64,000 bases of DNA from Jejuia sp047345485 (GCF_047345485.1 NZ_JBLFEN010000004.1:62001-126000), one strand, 5' to 3'; counted from the stretch's first letter, positions 42,326-51,824 are shown. The notes: generated by a model from the sequence alone, not told the origin. Translations and numbers: made by a program.

Positions 42326-43723
42326 ATGAATAACAAAAAAGTTTTTGTTTTTTTTCCAGATGGTGTTGGCTTACGAAATTTTGCTTTTACCGATTTTAAA
42401 ACTATTGGCGAAAAAATGGGTTTTGATATAACCTACTGGAACAATACAGTTTTTTCATTAGAAGATAATTTAGGATTTAAAGAAGTTAAGATAGAAAATC
42501 ATCAATTACACCCTTTAACACCCATTTATTCTAGGGCTAGAAAACGGTGCGAATTAAATGTGTCTAGAGATAAATTTAAAGATGATGTTTATCCAACCTA
42601 TAAATTTCCATTTCATTATAATTCAGTAAAAAATATATTTAAAAGTTTATATACAAAACTTTTAATAGGTGTGTATTCTTCTGAAAAAGGTGTAGTAACT
42701 ATTCGAAAAAAAATAAATGCTTTAGAACGCAAAAATCCTAAATATGCGTATTGTAAAGCACAGTTAGAAACACATAAACCAGATTTAGTTTTTTGTACCA
42801 CACAACGTGCAACCCAATCTATAAGCGCCTTATTAGCAGCGAAAGATTTGGGCATACCAACAGTGGCTTTTGTGTATTCTTGGGATAATGTACCTAAAGC
42901 TATGCAAGTTGTAGAGACCGATTATTACTGCGTTTGGAGCGAGCACATGAAGCAAGAGGTATTGCAATATTATCCGTTTGTAAAAGAACATCAAGTGTTT
43001 GTAACCGGTACACCGCAGTTTGAACCGCATTACGATGAAAGTTTAAGGTTAAGTCGCGAAGAATTCTTCAACAACTATAATTTAAACATCAATAAACAAT
43101 ACATTTGTTATTCTGGTGATGATGAAACCACATCACCACTAGATCAATATTATTTAGAGGATTTGGCAAATGCAGTTAGAAATTTAAATAATGAAGGTTA
43201 CAATTTAGGGATTATATACAGGAAATGCCCTGTAGATTTTACAGCTAGATACGATGCTGTAATTGAAGCGAATAAAGATATCATCGAAGTTTTAGACCCT
43301 ATTTGGAAACAAGTAGGCAGCCAATGGAACCAAGTTTTGCCAGCAAAAGAGGATTTTAAAATGCTGTATAATGTTTGTGAACATAGTGCTTTTGTAACCA
43401 ACGTGTGTTCTTCTACGGTTTTCGATTTTGTAGCACACAACAAATCGTGCATTTATTATAATTACGAGCAACCTCAATTAACAAAAGGCATACGGGATAT
43501 TGGTCAAAATTACAAATACGTTCATTTTAGAAGTATGCCCAGTGATAGAGCTGCCATATTTTGTACAGATAAAAAGGACTTGCAATATTTGGTAAAGCAA
43601 ATACTAGATGGTAAATTATCAAATATTGAAGAAGGGAAAAAATGGTACGAAATAATAGTTGGTAAAACACCAACATTAGCTTCGAAGAATATTTGGAAAT
43701 CTATTAGCACAATTTTGAATTAA
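42326..43723 (+). CDS. Putative GT-B glycosyltransferase of unassigned family
   Basis: This 465-residue soluble protein has a layout of two Rossmann-like halves: an N-terminal part starting KKVFVFFPDGVGLRNFAFTD and IPTVAFVYSWDNVPKAM, and a C-terminal part with YICYSGDDET and NVCSSTVFDFVAHNKSCIYY, which resembles the donor-site helix of GT-B enzymes (for example the CDP-glycerol or sialyl-type transferases). It follows neuA and neuB, so transfer of the CMP-activated sugar is possible, but no family signature proves it. No signal peptide is visible. Confidence 0.55.
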   Translation: MNNKKVFVFFPDGVGLRNFAFTDFKTIGEKMGFDITYWNNTVFSLEDNLGFKEVKIENHQLHPLTPIYSRARKRCELNVSRDKFKDDVYPTYKFPFHYNSVKNIFKSLYTKLLIGVYSSEKGVVTIRKKINALERKNPKYAYCKAQLETHKPDLVFCTTQRATQSISALLAAKDLGIPTVAFVYSWDNVPKAMQVVETDYYCVWSEHMKQEVLQYYPFVKEHQVFVTGTPQFEPHYDESLRLSREEFFNNYNLNINKQYICYSGDDETTSPLDQYYLEDLANAVRNLNNEGYNLGIIYRKCPVDFTARYDAVIEANKDIIEVLDPIWKQVGSQWNQVLPAKEDFKMLYNVCEHSAFVTNVCSSTVFDFVAHNKSCIYYNYEQPQLTKGIRDIGQNYKYVHFRSMPSDRAAIFCTDKKDLQYLVKQILDGKLSNIEEGKKWYEIIVGKTPTLASKNIWKSISTILN

Positions 43724-43730
43724 ATATATA

Positions 43731-44396
43731 TTGAATAACTACTATAATAAAATAAAGGATAAGTTTTTAGTACAAGACCAATCGCTTTTTAGGTTTGGAA
43801 GTATTGGAGATGGTGGTTATCATTTAAAACCAGAAACTATTACTGCGTCTCACCTTTTGTTTAGTGGTGGTATATCTTCTAATTTAGAATTTGAATACGA
43901 TATCTTTAGGTTTAATAAAGCTATAGAAATCGTAATGGTAGATCCTACAGTTTCGGGCTACAAGTTGTTAATTAAAGGATTAGCAAGATTGTTTTTTAAA
44001 AAGCCAGAAAAAATACGATATTTATTTAATGCACTAATTTTTAATTATCTTGTTAAACAGAAACGCTGTAGCCATTTAAAATTGTGGTTAAAAAAGCCTG
44101 AGCGTATTTTTGAACTTATTGAACAAAACACTAATTCTGATAGTAATATATTGCTAAAATTAGATATAGAAGGTGGTGAATATGATTTTTTAGATGAAAT
44201 AGCAGCGAATTTATATAGGTTTTCAGGTTTAGTTTTTGAGTTTCATGATTTACACAAACATCATCAAAAAGTTTATGATTTTATAGAAGCCTGTACAGCA
44301 CAATTTAATCTAGTGTTTATCGATGAAAATCCTTCGGGAGGTTATAATGGTAAAGACCAGCCAAAATGTATCGAGGTGAGTTTAGAACGAAAATAA
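43731..44396 (+). CDS. FkbM-like methyltransferase
   Basis: This 221-residue soluble protein has the FkbM-type block LLKLDIEGGEYDFLDEIAAN (about 141-160) and an earlier LFSGGISSNLEFEYD segment in place of the usual SAM motif I, followed by VMVDPT. FkbM relatives O-methylate sugars or polyketides. The start is a TTG seven bases after the previous stop. It would add an O-methyl group to a sugar of the glycan. Confidence 0.65.
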   Translation: MNNYYNKIKDKFLVQDQSLFRFGSIGDGGYHLKPETITASHLLFSGGISSNLEFEYDIFRFNKAIEIVMVDPTVSGYKLLIKGLARLFFKKPEKIRYLFNALIFNYLVKQKRCSHLKLWLKKPERIFELIEQNTNSDSNILLKLDIEGGEYDFLDEIAANLYRFSGLVFEFHDLHKHHQKVYDFIEACTAQFNLVFIDENPSGGYNGKDQPKCIEVSLERK

Positions 44397-44406
44397 TATA
44401 GTATTA

Positions 44407-45336
44407 ATGAGTAGCCAACACCCAGAAATATCATTTGTAAGTCCTGTTTACAGAGCCGAAAATATACTTCCAGAACTTGTTTCTGAAATTCAAAAGGTGA
44501 TGATGAAAATAAAAAAAAGCTATGAAATTATTTTTGTGGATGACAGAAGTCCTGATGATAGTTGGTTAGTAATGAAAACATTGTCATCTAAATTTCCTGA
44601 AGTGAAGAGTATAAGACTAAGCCGAAATTTTGGGCAACATCCAGCAATAATGGCAGGTTTGTCTCAAGCCAATGGAAATTGGGTTGTTGTTATGGATTGC
44701 GATTTACAAGACCAACCTAAAGAAGTAGAGAAATTATATAACAAAGCATTACAAGGGTTTGACGCAGTTTTGGCACAACGAAAAAAGAGAAAAGACAAAT
44801 TTCTAAAAAAACTTTCTTCAAAATTATTTGCTAGATTTTACGGTTATTTTACAAATACTAATTACGATCATTCAGTTGCCAATTTTGGTATTTATAAAGC
44901 AAAAGTTATTACTTCAATATTAAGTGTAAAGGATTACATAAAGTTTTTTCCGCTTTTTGTAAAGTTTGTCGGTTTTAACGTTACAGCTATTGAAGTTGAG
45001 CATTGTAGAAGAGAGGATAATACATCATCATACTCTTTTTTTAAATTAGTATCATTAGCATTTAATACTGTTATATCCTTCTCTAATAAACCCTTAAAAC
45101 TTTTTGTGAAATTCGGAATGCTAATTTCTGTATTATCATTTTTATTCGGAACCTATACACTTATCAAATATTTTAAAGGAGATATTAAAGTTTTAGGTTA
45201 TAGTTCATTAATCATATCAATTTGGTTTTTGTCAGGTTTAGTAATAACTATAATAGGTGTTGCAGGTATTTATATTGGAAAAATATTTGACCAATCTAAA
45301 AATAGACCAGTTTATATAATTGATGAAGTGCTATGA
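44407..45336 (+). CDS. Family 2 polyprenyl-phosphate glycosyltransferase (GtrB/DPM1-like)
   Basis: This 309-residue enzyme has a GT-A domain (ISFVSPVYRAENILPELVSE, IIFVDDRSPDDSW, VVMDCDLQDQPKEV) and two C-terminal membrane helices (about 235-255 and 268-290), the layout of GtrB and DPM1-type enzymes that move a sugar to undecaprenyl phosphate. The product can be used by GT-C enzymes on the periplasmic side; two GT-C-like proteins lie in this locus. It overlaps wecD by four bases. Confidence 0.87.
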   Translation: MSSQHPEISFVSPVYRAENILPELVSEIQKVMMKIKKSYEIIFVDDRSPDDSWLVMKTLSSKFPEVKSIRLSRNFGQHPAIMAGLSQANGNWVVVMDCDLQDQPKEVEKLYNKALQGFDAVLAQRKKRKDKFLKKLSSKLFARFYGYFTNTNYDHSVANFGIYKAKVITSILSVKDYIKFFPLFVKFVGFNVTAIEVEHCRREDNTSSYSFFKLVSLAFNTVISFSNKPLKLFVKFGMLISVLSFLFGTYTLIKYFKGDIKVLGYSSLIISIWFLSGLVITIIGVAGIYIGKIFDQSKNRPVYIIDEVL

Positions 45337-46019
45337 CAATAAGACGGTTGGATTGGGATTCAGACTTTTTCAATATTGAAATTGGCGAAATTCAAGAAAA
45401 TAAATTCAAGACTTATAATAAAGATGCTAAAGCTTTTAAACTAATTTATTATAAATCAAGTAAAATTGATGGTTTTAAAATTGATGGTTTTAAAGAAACT
45501 TATACCGGAACTAAAGTAGTTTATTCAAATTATAACTTAAAAAGTAGCACTATTAAAAATGATTTTGTTATTCCAGTTAGAACTATAAAATATGATGATG
45601 ATTTGTATCGGTTAGCATTTCAAAGCGGCCATTACAGTAGGTTTAAGAAAGACGTAAATTTTTCAAAAGCACAATTTGAATCTCTATATAGAGTTTGGGT
45701 TGATAATTCTATTAAAAAAGGCTATGCCGAAGACGTTTTAGCATATCATGAAAACAATACTATTAAAGGTTTTGTAAGTTATAGCATAATCTCTAATTAC
45801 GAGGCTGTAATTGGTTTAATAGCAGTTGATAAACTGTCAAGAGGTTTAGGGATAGGAAAGGCATTAATAAATGAAGTAACACGATTACTACAAAAAAAAA
45901 ATATTTCTACTTTACATATTCCAACGCAACATGAGAATCTTGTTGCTTGTAATTTTTACAATAAAATGGGTTTTACAATTAGTAGTAAACAAGTTATTAA
46001 ACATTTTTGGAAACTATGA
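45333..46019 (+). CDS. wecD: dTDP-4-amino-4,6-dideoxy-D-galactose acyltransferase (WecD/RffC-like)
   Basis: This 228-residue GNAT acetyltransferase has the WecD-type N-terminus LDWDSDFFNIEIGEI and the acetyl-CoA-binding block LIAVDKLSRGLGIGKALINE (about 165-185) followed by STLHIPTQHENLVACNFYNK. In enterobacteria WecD acetylates dTDP-Fuc4N made by WecE; here the WecE-like gene overlaps by four bases, which supports that reading. A 15-base tandem duplication near the start repeats KIDGF. The sugar is probably 4-acetamido-4,6-dideoxyhexose. Confidence 0.82.
   Translation: MTIRRLDWDSDFFNIEIGEIQENKFKTYNKDAKAFKLIYYKSSKIDGFKIDGFKETYTGTKVVYSNYNLKSSTIKNDFVIPVRTIKYDDDLYRLAFQSGHYSRFKKDVNFSKAQFESLYRVWVDNSIKKGYAEDVLAYHENNTIKGFVSYSIISNYEAVIGLIAVDKLSRGLGIGKALINEVTRLLQKKNISTLHIPTQHENLVACNFYNKMGFTISSKQVIKHFWKL
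45462..45491 (+). repeat. 15-bp tandem duplication inside wecD
   Basis: AAAATTGATGGTTTT occurs twice in a row without change and repeats the residues KIDGF. It keeps the frame and looks like a recent slippage event. Confidence 0.8.
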
Positions 46020-47134
46020 TACCTTTCAATAAGCCCTATTTTACAGGAAAAGAAACAACATACATAGAAGATGCCGTAAAACGAGGTATGATTTCTGGTA
46101 ATGGCTACTATACAAAAAAATGTCAAGCCTATTTTCAAGAGTCTTTTGGCTTTAAAAAGGCGCTATTAACAACATCTTGTACCGATGCGTTGGAAATGTG
46201 CGCTATGTTAGCCAATATACAACCAGGTGATGAAGTTATAGTACCTAGTTATACTTTTGTGTCTTCAGCTTTAGCTTTTGTAAGACAGGGGGCGAATGTA
46301 GTTTTTGCCGATTCTAAAAAAAATCATCCTAACATAGATGAAACTAAGATAGAAGCTTTAATCACCAATAAAACTAAAGCTATTGTAGTGGTGCATTATG
46401 CTGGAATAGCCTGTAATATGGATGTAATTATGGCTATTGCCAACGCACATAATCTATTGGTGATTGAAGATGCAGCACAAGCCATTAGTTCTAAATACAA
46501 TGGTAAATACTTAGGTAGTATTGGGCATATGGCTACTTTTTCATTTCATGAAACAAAAAATATAATTTCTGGTGAAGGTGGTTTACTAGCAATTAATGAC
46601 GACCGTTTTATCAATAGAGCAGAAATTATTTGGGAAAAAGGAACAAACAGAGCGGAGTTTTTTAGAGGAGAAGTTAACAAATACGGATGGGTAGATACAG
46701 GATCATCATTTTTGCCATCAGAGATTATTGCAGCATTTCTTTGGGCACAAATTGAAAATATTAATGTTATCCAATATAAACGTTTAGAGCTATGGCATCA
46801 TTATAATATTGCTCTAAAAGAGTGGGCAAAAACACAAAGCATCCAATTAATGCCAGAGCCTAAGACTGAAACAAACAATGCACATATGTTTTACTTGGTT
46901 TGTAAGAGTATGGGACAACGAGACGCTATTATTAACTTTTTGAAGTCAAAACATATTCTGTCGGTTTTTCATTATTTAAGTTTGCATAGTAGTCAATATT
47001 ATAAGGACAAGCATGATGGTAGAGCTTTGCCAAACAGTGATAAATTTTCAGAACGCTTATTGCGTTTGCCTATGTTTTATGAGTTGGATGTAGTTGAAGT
47101 AGTAGAAGCTTTAGTTTCGTATAAAACATCTTGA
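46016..47134 (+). CDS. wecE: dTDP-4-amino-4,6-dideoxygalactose transaminase (WecE/RffA)
   Basis: This 372-residue PLP enzyme of the DegT/DnrJ/EryC1 family begins MIPFNKPYFTGKETTYIEDA, typical of WecE. The PLP site is seen in LVIEDAAQAISSKYNGKYLG (aspartate) and in the lysine of TFSFHETKNIISGEGG. It converts dTDP-4-keto-6-deoxyglucose to dTDP-Fuc4N using glutamate. The start at 46016 overlaps wecD by four bases (ATGA); a longer frame from 46007 is less likely. RmlA and RmlB, which make the substrate, are not in the window. Confidence 0.93.
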   Translation: MIPFNKPYFTGKETTYIEDAVKRGMISGNGYYTKKCQAYFQESFGFKKALLTTSCTDALEMCAMLANIQPGDEVIVPSYTFVSSALAFVRQGANVVFADSKKNHPNIDETKIEALITNKTKAIVVVHYAGIACNMDVIMAIANAHNLLVIEDAAQAISSKYNGKYLGSIGHMATFSFHETKNIISGEGGLLAINDDRFINRAEIIWEKGTNRAEFFRGEVNKYGWVDTGSSFLPSEIIAAFLWAQIENINVIQYKRLELWHHYNIALKEWAKTQSIQLMPEPKTETNNAHMFYLVCKSMGQRDAIINFLKSKHILSVFHYLSLHSSQYYKDKHDGRALPNSDKFSERLLRLPMFYELDVVEVVEALVSYKTS

Positions 47135-47137
47135 TAA

Positions 47138-48292
47138 GTGAAAATAGCCTTTTTAACACCAGAATACCCACACCCAAAAGTAAATACCAGTGCTGGTATA
47201 GGTACTAGTATAAAAAACTTGGTAGAGGCCTTGGTTGCAAAAAACATAGAAGTTACGATTTTTGTGTATCATCAAGAAAGTTATACTGTAATTAAAGAAA
47301 AAGGAGTTACCATTCACTTAATTGCTAAAAAATCTTATAAATATTGTACTTGGTATTTTTATAGAAAACATCTTCAAAATTATATTAATGCTGTTATAAC
47401 AAGAGAAAATATTAGTATTATTGAAGCGCCAGATTGGACAGGTATAACAATGTTTACAAAGTTTAGTGTACCATTAGTAATTCGTTTTCATGGTACCGAT
47501 GCCTATTTCTGTAAATTAGAAAAGCGAAAACAGAAATTTAAAAATTTTGTTTTCGAAAAAATGGCATTTAAAAAGGCGTCTGCATACATATCTCCAACCA
47601 ATTTTACTAAAGAAGAAACAGCAAAACTATTTAGCTTAGCACCAAATAAAATAAACGTAATAGCTAATGGTATAGATTTAGAAAATTTTCAAAATAAGAC
47701 TCCAAATATGTTTACGCCAAAAACTTTACTCTACATTGGCACGGTAATTAGAAAAAAGGGCGTTTTAGAGTTAGCTAAAGTCTTTAATAAAGTCATAGAA
47801 AAAGAGCCTAATGCTAAATTGATACTAATAGGAAGTGACGCTGTTGATATAAGAAAAGGTGTATCAACTTATAAATTGATGCAAGACATATTTTCAGATA
47901 AAGCCAAAGCAAGTACAAATTATCTAGGAAAAGTATCTTATGCTGAAATTACTACTCATATTAAAAACGCTCATGTGTGTGTATTTCCAAGTTTTGCAGA
48001 AACATTTGGGATGGTTACGGTAGAAAGTATGGCACTACAAAAACCTGTAGTAAACACAAGTATAGGTTGGGCGCAAGAGATTATTGATGATGGTGTTAAT
48101 GGCTATTTACTACACCCAAAGGAAACTGAGCTGTATGTTGAAAAAATAATAACGCTTTTTGATGATAGAGATTTGAGTGTTAAAATAGGTAAATCTGCAA
48201 GAAAGAAAGTTGAGAAAAAATTTAACATTGATCTTATAGTAGAAGAAAATATTAGTTTTTACAAGAAGGTAATTTCTAAAAATAATTATTAA
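47138..48292 (+). CDS. Glycosyltransferase family 4 protein
   Basis: This 384-residue GT-B enzyme has the N-terminal FLTPEYPHPKVNTSAGIGTS, the interdomain LIRFHGTDAYF-like VIRFHGTDAYF segment, and the donor-site FAETFGMVTVESMALQKPVV and GVNGYLLHPKE. The E-x7-E pair is intact. The start is a GTG three bases after wecE, so it may transfer the sugar made by WecE and WecD, though this is only context. Confidence 0.9.
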   Translation: MKIAFLTPEYPHPKVNTSAGIGTSIKNLVEALVAKNIEVTIFVYHQESYTVIKEKGVTIHLIAKKSYKYCTWYFYRKHLQNYINAVITRENISIIEAPDWTGITMFTKFSVPLVIRFHGTDAYFCKLEKRKQKFKNFVFEKMAFKKASAYISPTNFTKEETAKLFSLAPNKINVIANGIDLENFQNKTPNMFTPKTLLYIGTVIRKKGVLELAKVFNKVIEKEPNAKLILIGSDAVDIRKGVSTYKLMQDIFSDKAKASTNYLGKVSYAEITTHIKNAHVCVFPSFAETFGMVTVESMALQKPVVNTSIGWAQEIIDDGVNGYLLHPKETELYVEKIITLFDDRDLSVKIGKSARKKVEKKFNIDLIVEENISFYKKVISKNNY

Positions 48293-49249
48293 ATGAGTAT
48301 TAAAGCGCTAAAACAGTTTTTAGGTAAAACGAAAAACAGCATTAAGCTTTTTTTGTATTATGTGCGCTACTTTAATTTAAAACAATCCAAAACTAAACAA
48401 ATTGTAGTTTGTTTTGATGGTGTGTTTTCTCATGGCGGATTTGTAGATCGATTAAAAGGTATAGTATCTTGTTACCAAATTGCAAAGGTATTAGGGTATG
48501 ATTTTAAAATTTTATTTGATAATCCTTTTAAATTAAATAGTTTTTTAGAACCTAATGCAATAGATTGGAGCTATAATAGAAACGCCATAAAATGTCACCC
48601 CACAAAGACTAAATTCATGTATTTAATAAACGATTTTGGGGCAAACCCTATGGAGCTAATAGCAAAATCTTCGGCAAATACATTTTATATGTATACTAAT
48701 ATTGATTATTCTAAAACCATATTCCCCAGCTTAAATCAAAAAGAATTAGAACACAATTGGCGTAATAGTTTTAACGAATTATTTAAAAAAAGTAAATTTT
48801 TAGAGCAAGAACTTAATACGCTAATAGCGAAGCCATATATTGCATTTCATACCCGTTTTACAACTTTAATGGGAGATTTTGTAGATACTACAACCAAAAT
48901 ATTAACAGTTAAGGAACAAGAGGTGTTGAGTAAAAAAGTAGTAAAAATTATTAATAAAACTAGTAATCAATATAAGCTAGAGGCATATCTTTTTTCAGAT
49001 AGTATTAACTTTATAAATTATGTAAAAACTAATACTGATATTAATATAATTGAAGGTGTTCCTCTTCATATGGATAATTTTGTAAATTCTAAAGCGCCTA
49101 ACGGACATTTAAAAACTTTGGTAGATTTTTTTATGTTGTCTAAAAGTGAAAAGGTTTATTTTGTAAAAGTAAACCCAATGTATAATAGTAGTTTTTCTAA
49201 GTATGCTGCTATAGTTGGCAACTCTGTATTTGAATGTTTAGAAGAATGA
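48293..49249 (+). CDS. Putative fucosyltransferase-like protein (NodZ/GT23-like core)
   Basis: This 318-residue protein has a segment GGFVDRLKGIVSCYQIAKVL (about 46-65) that resembles the GGLGNRLRG motif of O-fucosyl and alpha-1,6-fucosyltransferases, and IAFHTRFTTLMGDF (about 183-196) at the place of their HxRxGD motif. The match is weak but both blocks come in the right order. It has no signal peptide. It overlaps the next gene by four bases (ATGA). Confidence 0.5.
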   Translation: MSIKALKQFLGKTKNSIKLFLYYVRYFNLKQSKTKQIVVCFDGVFSHGGFVDRLKGIVSCYQIAKVLGYDFKILFDNPFKLNSFLEPNAIDWSYNRNAIKCHPTKTKFMYLINDFGANPMELIAKSSANTFYMYTNIDYSKTIFPSLNQKELEHNWRNSFNELFKKSKFLEQELNTLIAKPYIAFHTRFTTLMGDFVDTTTKILTVKEQEVLSKKVVKIINKTSNQYKLEAYLFSDSINFINYVKTNTDINIIEGVPLHMDNFVNSKAPNGHLKTLVDFFMLSKSEKVYFVKVNPMYNSSFSKYAAIVGNSVFECLEE

Positions 49250-50793
49250 TAATTATTGCACATCAACATAACAAAACTCTAAAAGTTTTAAATAGTGATA
49301 TGCAAGAAATTGATATGTCTAGCACTATTGTATCCCCTACAATTATGCTAAAAAGAGTGTCTCAAAAGTTTCCAAATGCATTAATAGTTTGGTGTCATAT
49401 CAATTACTTAAATGATTTAAATATAAAAGCACTTTCCAGTATTTTTCACCATAAGCGAATTTTAGCCACTTTCACCCCTCAAAAAGATAGTTTTTTACAA
49501 AAAAAAATAGGGTATATAGAGCGTTCTTTTTTCATAAAGATTAATAAAAAAATTAGTTATCCCACATGGTTGATGAGCAGTAATGTTGGAGGGGTTTATG
49601 CTGAAATAATCAATACTTTAAATTCTGATTTAAAATTTAATACTGATTTAGATTATTTTTTGAATTCTTTAGCAAAACGGTATATGGTAGAAGGATTATT
49701 TTGTTATTCTGAACCAAACTTACTACACAAAAACGTAGAGCCTAAAACTAAGATAGTGCAAGCGTCAACCTATTCATACTTTAAATTTACAAAGCAACAT
49801 TATAAATGGGTTTGGGTTTGGTTTCTTTTTGGATGTTACTTAATTTATGAAAAGCGATTGAAACTTTTTCCACTTTTAAAATCGTTATTTTACAAACAAC
49901 TGCATGTAGATTTTAATTTAGAACAAATAGAAATCAAATCAAATAATAAAATATTAAATAAAAAATCAATTGATGTTATTATACCCACAATTGGTAGAAA
50001 AAAATATTTATATGATATTTTAAAGGATTTATCTCAACAAACACTTATGCCAAAAAAAGTTATTGTAGTAGAACAAAACCCTACAGAAGACTCTATTTCT
50101 AAGCTAGATTATTTAAATAATGAGAATTGGCCCTTTAAGTTAAAACATGTTTTTACCAATAAAACAGGAGTATGTAATGCTAGAAATATAGCTTTAGAGT
50201 ATATTGAGAATGAGTGGGTTTTTTTTGCAGATGATGATATTAGAATAGGGTTTGACTTTTTCGAGACATCTTTTCATGAAATTTTAAATTATGGAGTTAG
50301 CGTAGCAAGTTACGCGTGTTTATTACCAAAACAAATACAGACCTATCTTAAAACACACCAAACTACGGTTTTTGGAGCTGGGTCTAGTATGGTTAAAAGT
50401 AGCGTTTTACAAGGCAAGAGGTTTAATATACTATATGAACATGGTTTTGGAGAGGATAACGATTTTGGAATGCAATTACGAAATAAAGGACACGATATTA
50501 TTTATTTTTCAGATATAAAAATAACACATTTAAAAGCACCAATTGGTGGTTATCGCACAAAAATAAAACAACCTTGGGAAGACGATGAAATACAACCCAA
50601 ACCATCACCAACCATTCAATTATTATATCAAACTTATTTTACCAAACAACAATTACTTGGCTATAAGTTATTATTAGGTTTACAAAGTTATAAAAATGGA
50701 CAAGAACGAAATCCATTTAAATTTGCGAATCATTTTAAAAAGCAATGGCAACAAAGCTTAAATTGGTATGCTAAACTTCAGACTAAATTATAA
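49246..50793 (+). CDS. Glycosyltransferase family 2 protein with extended N-terminus
   Basis: This 515-residue protein has an N-terminal part of about 245 residues with no recognised fold and a C-terminal GT-A domain (about 250-480): IDVIIPTIGRKKYLYDILKD, VVEQNPTEDS, TGVCNARNIAL and WVFFADDDIRIG (DxD). The N-terminal half may be a second, degenerate transferase-like module. The start at 49246 overlaps the previous stop as ATGA; an upstream start at 49234 is less likely. It overlaps the next gene by one base. Confidence 0.8.
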   Translation: MIIIAHQHNKTLKVLNSDMQEIDMSSTIVSPTIMLKRVSQKFPNALIVWCHINYLNDLNIKALSSIFHHKRILATFTPQKDSFLQKKIGYIERSFFIKINKKISYPTWLMSSNVGGVYAEIINTLNSDLKFNTDLDYFLNSLAKRYMVEGLFCYSEPNLLHKNVEPKTKIVQASTYSYFKFTKQHYKWVWVWFLFGCYLIYEKRLKLFPLLKSLFYKQLHVDFNLEQIEIKSNNKILNKKSIDVIIPTIGRKKYLYDILKDLSQQTLMPKKVIVVEQNPTEDSISKLDYLNNENWPFKLKHVFTNKTGVCNARNIALEYIENEWVFFADDDIRIGFDFFETSFHEILNYGVSVASYACLLPKQIQTYLKTHQTTVFGAGSSMVKSSVLQGKRFNILYEHGFGEDNDFGMQLRNKGHDIIYFSDIKITHLKAPIGGYRTKIKQPWEDDEIQPKPSPTIQLLYQTYFTKQQLLGYKLLLGLQSYKNGQERNPFKFANHFKKQWQQSLNWYAKLQTKL

Positions 50794-51824
50794 TGCTAAA
50801 ATTATTTACAGATACTAGCTTTTTAACTGAACAATATAGGCACGAGGTATTTCCTTTACTATTTGATTTGGTATTTAAAAAGCACGAAAATTTATTAAAT
50901 AATTATAGTATTATTAAAGAGGTTTCTATTGCCGATATTGTTGTTTTTCCAATAGACTATACATCGTTTTTAAAACACAAACTGGCGTTTTCTGTATTAA
51001 ATAATGCTGCAAAAGCGTATCAAAAACCTATATGGATTTATACGGGTGGCGATTTTGGTTTTACTAATTATATACCAAATACATATACGTTTAGGTTGGG
51101 AGGTTTTAATAGTAAGTTAAATGAAACTTCATTTATACTTCCTTCATTTATTAACGATCCTTATACAACTTATTTAACTACGTCTTTCTCGCCTTTAAAA
51201 AAAGAAGATAAACCGTCTGTTGGTTTTGTAGGTCATGCTCAATCGGGTATTTTTAAATATATTAAGGAGTATAGTAATTTTTTAAAATTAAAATTAAAAA
51301 GAGTTTTTAATAGGGTTTTAGTTGATAAACAAGCCTTTTATCCATCAAGCATAAAAAGAGCAAAATACTTGCAGCAGCTTAATTTGAATAAGGCAATTAA
51401 TTCAAACTTTATATGGCGAAATAAATACCGAGCAGGCTCAGATTCTACTTTAAAACAAAATGAAACATCAAAAGCGTTTTATGCTAATATTTTTGAAAAT
51501 GGATATACATTCTGCTTACGAGGTGTTGGAAATTTTTCTGTTAGATTCTATGAAACATTAGCTGTTGGGCGAATTCCTGTTGTTGTAAATACAGATTGTA
51601 AATTTCCGCTACACAATAAAATTGATTGGAATAAGCATTGTTTGATAATTAATGAAAATAATAAAAAAAGTGTAGCACAACATATCATAGAGTTCCATCA
51701 AAGCTTATCTAGTAAAGAGTTTGAAGACATACAACGCTCAAACAGAGCGTTATGGTTAAATACCTTACAACGCGACATGTACTTTTTGCAGGTTTACGAA
51801 GATTTTAAATCAAAATTAAAATAA
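50793..51824 (+). CDS. Exostosin-family (GT47-like) glycosyltransferase
   Basis: This 343-residue protein has the exostosin C-terminal block FCLRGVGNFSVRFYETLAVG followed by RIPVVVNTDCKFPLHN, which corresponds to the donor-binding half of GT47 enzymes. The N-terminal half contains YTGGDFGF and PSVGFVGHAQSG. It is a GT-B inverting transferase; the sugar is not predictable. It overlaps the genes on both sides by one base. Confidence 0.78.
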   Translation: MLKLFTDTSFLTEQYRHEVFPLLFDLVFKKHENLLNNYSIIKEVSIADIVVFPIDYTSFLKHKLAFSVLNNAAKAYQKPIWIYTGGDFGFTNYIPNTYTFRLGGFNSKLNETSFILPSFINDPYTTYLTTSFSPLKKEDKPSVGFVGHAQSGIFKYIKEYSNFLKLKLKRVFNRVLVDKQAFYPSSIKRAKYLQQLNLNKAINSNFIWRNKYRAGSDSTLKQNETSKAFYANIFENGYTFCLRGVGNFSVRFYETLAVGRIPVVVNTDCKFPLHNKIDWNKHCLIINENNKKSVAQHIIEFHQSLSSKEFEDIQRSNRALWLNTLQRDMYFLQVYEDFKSKLK

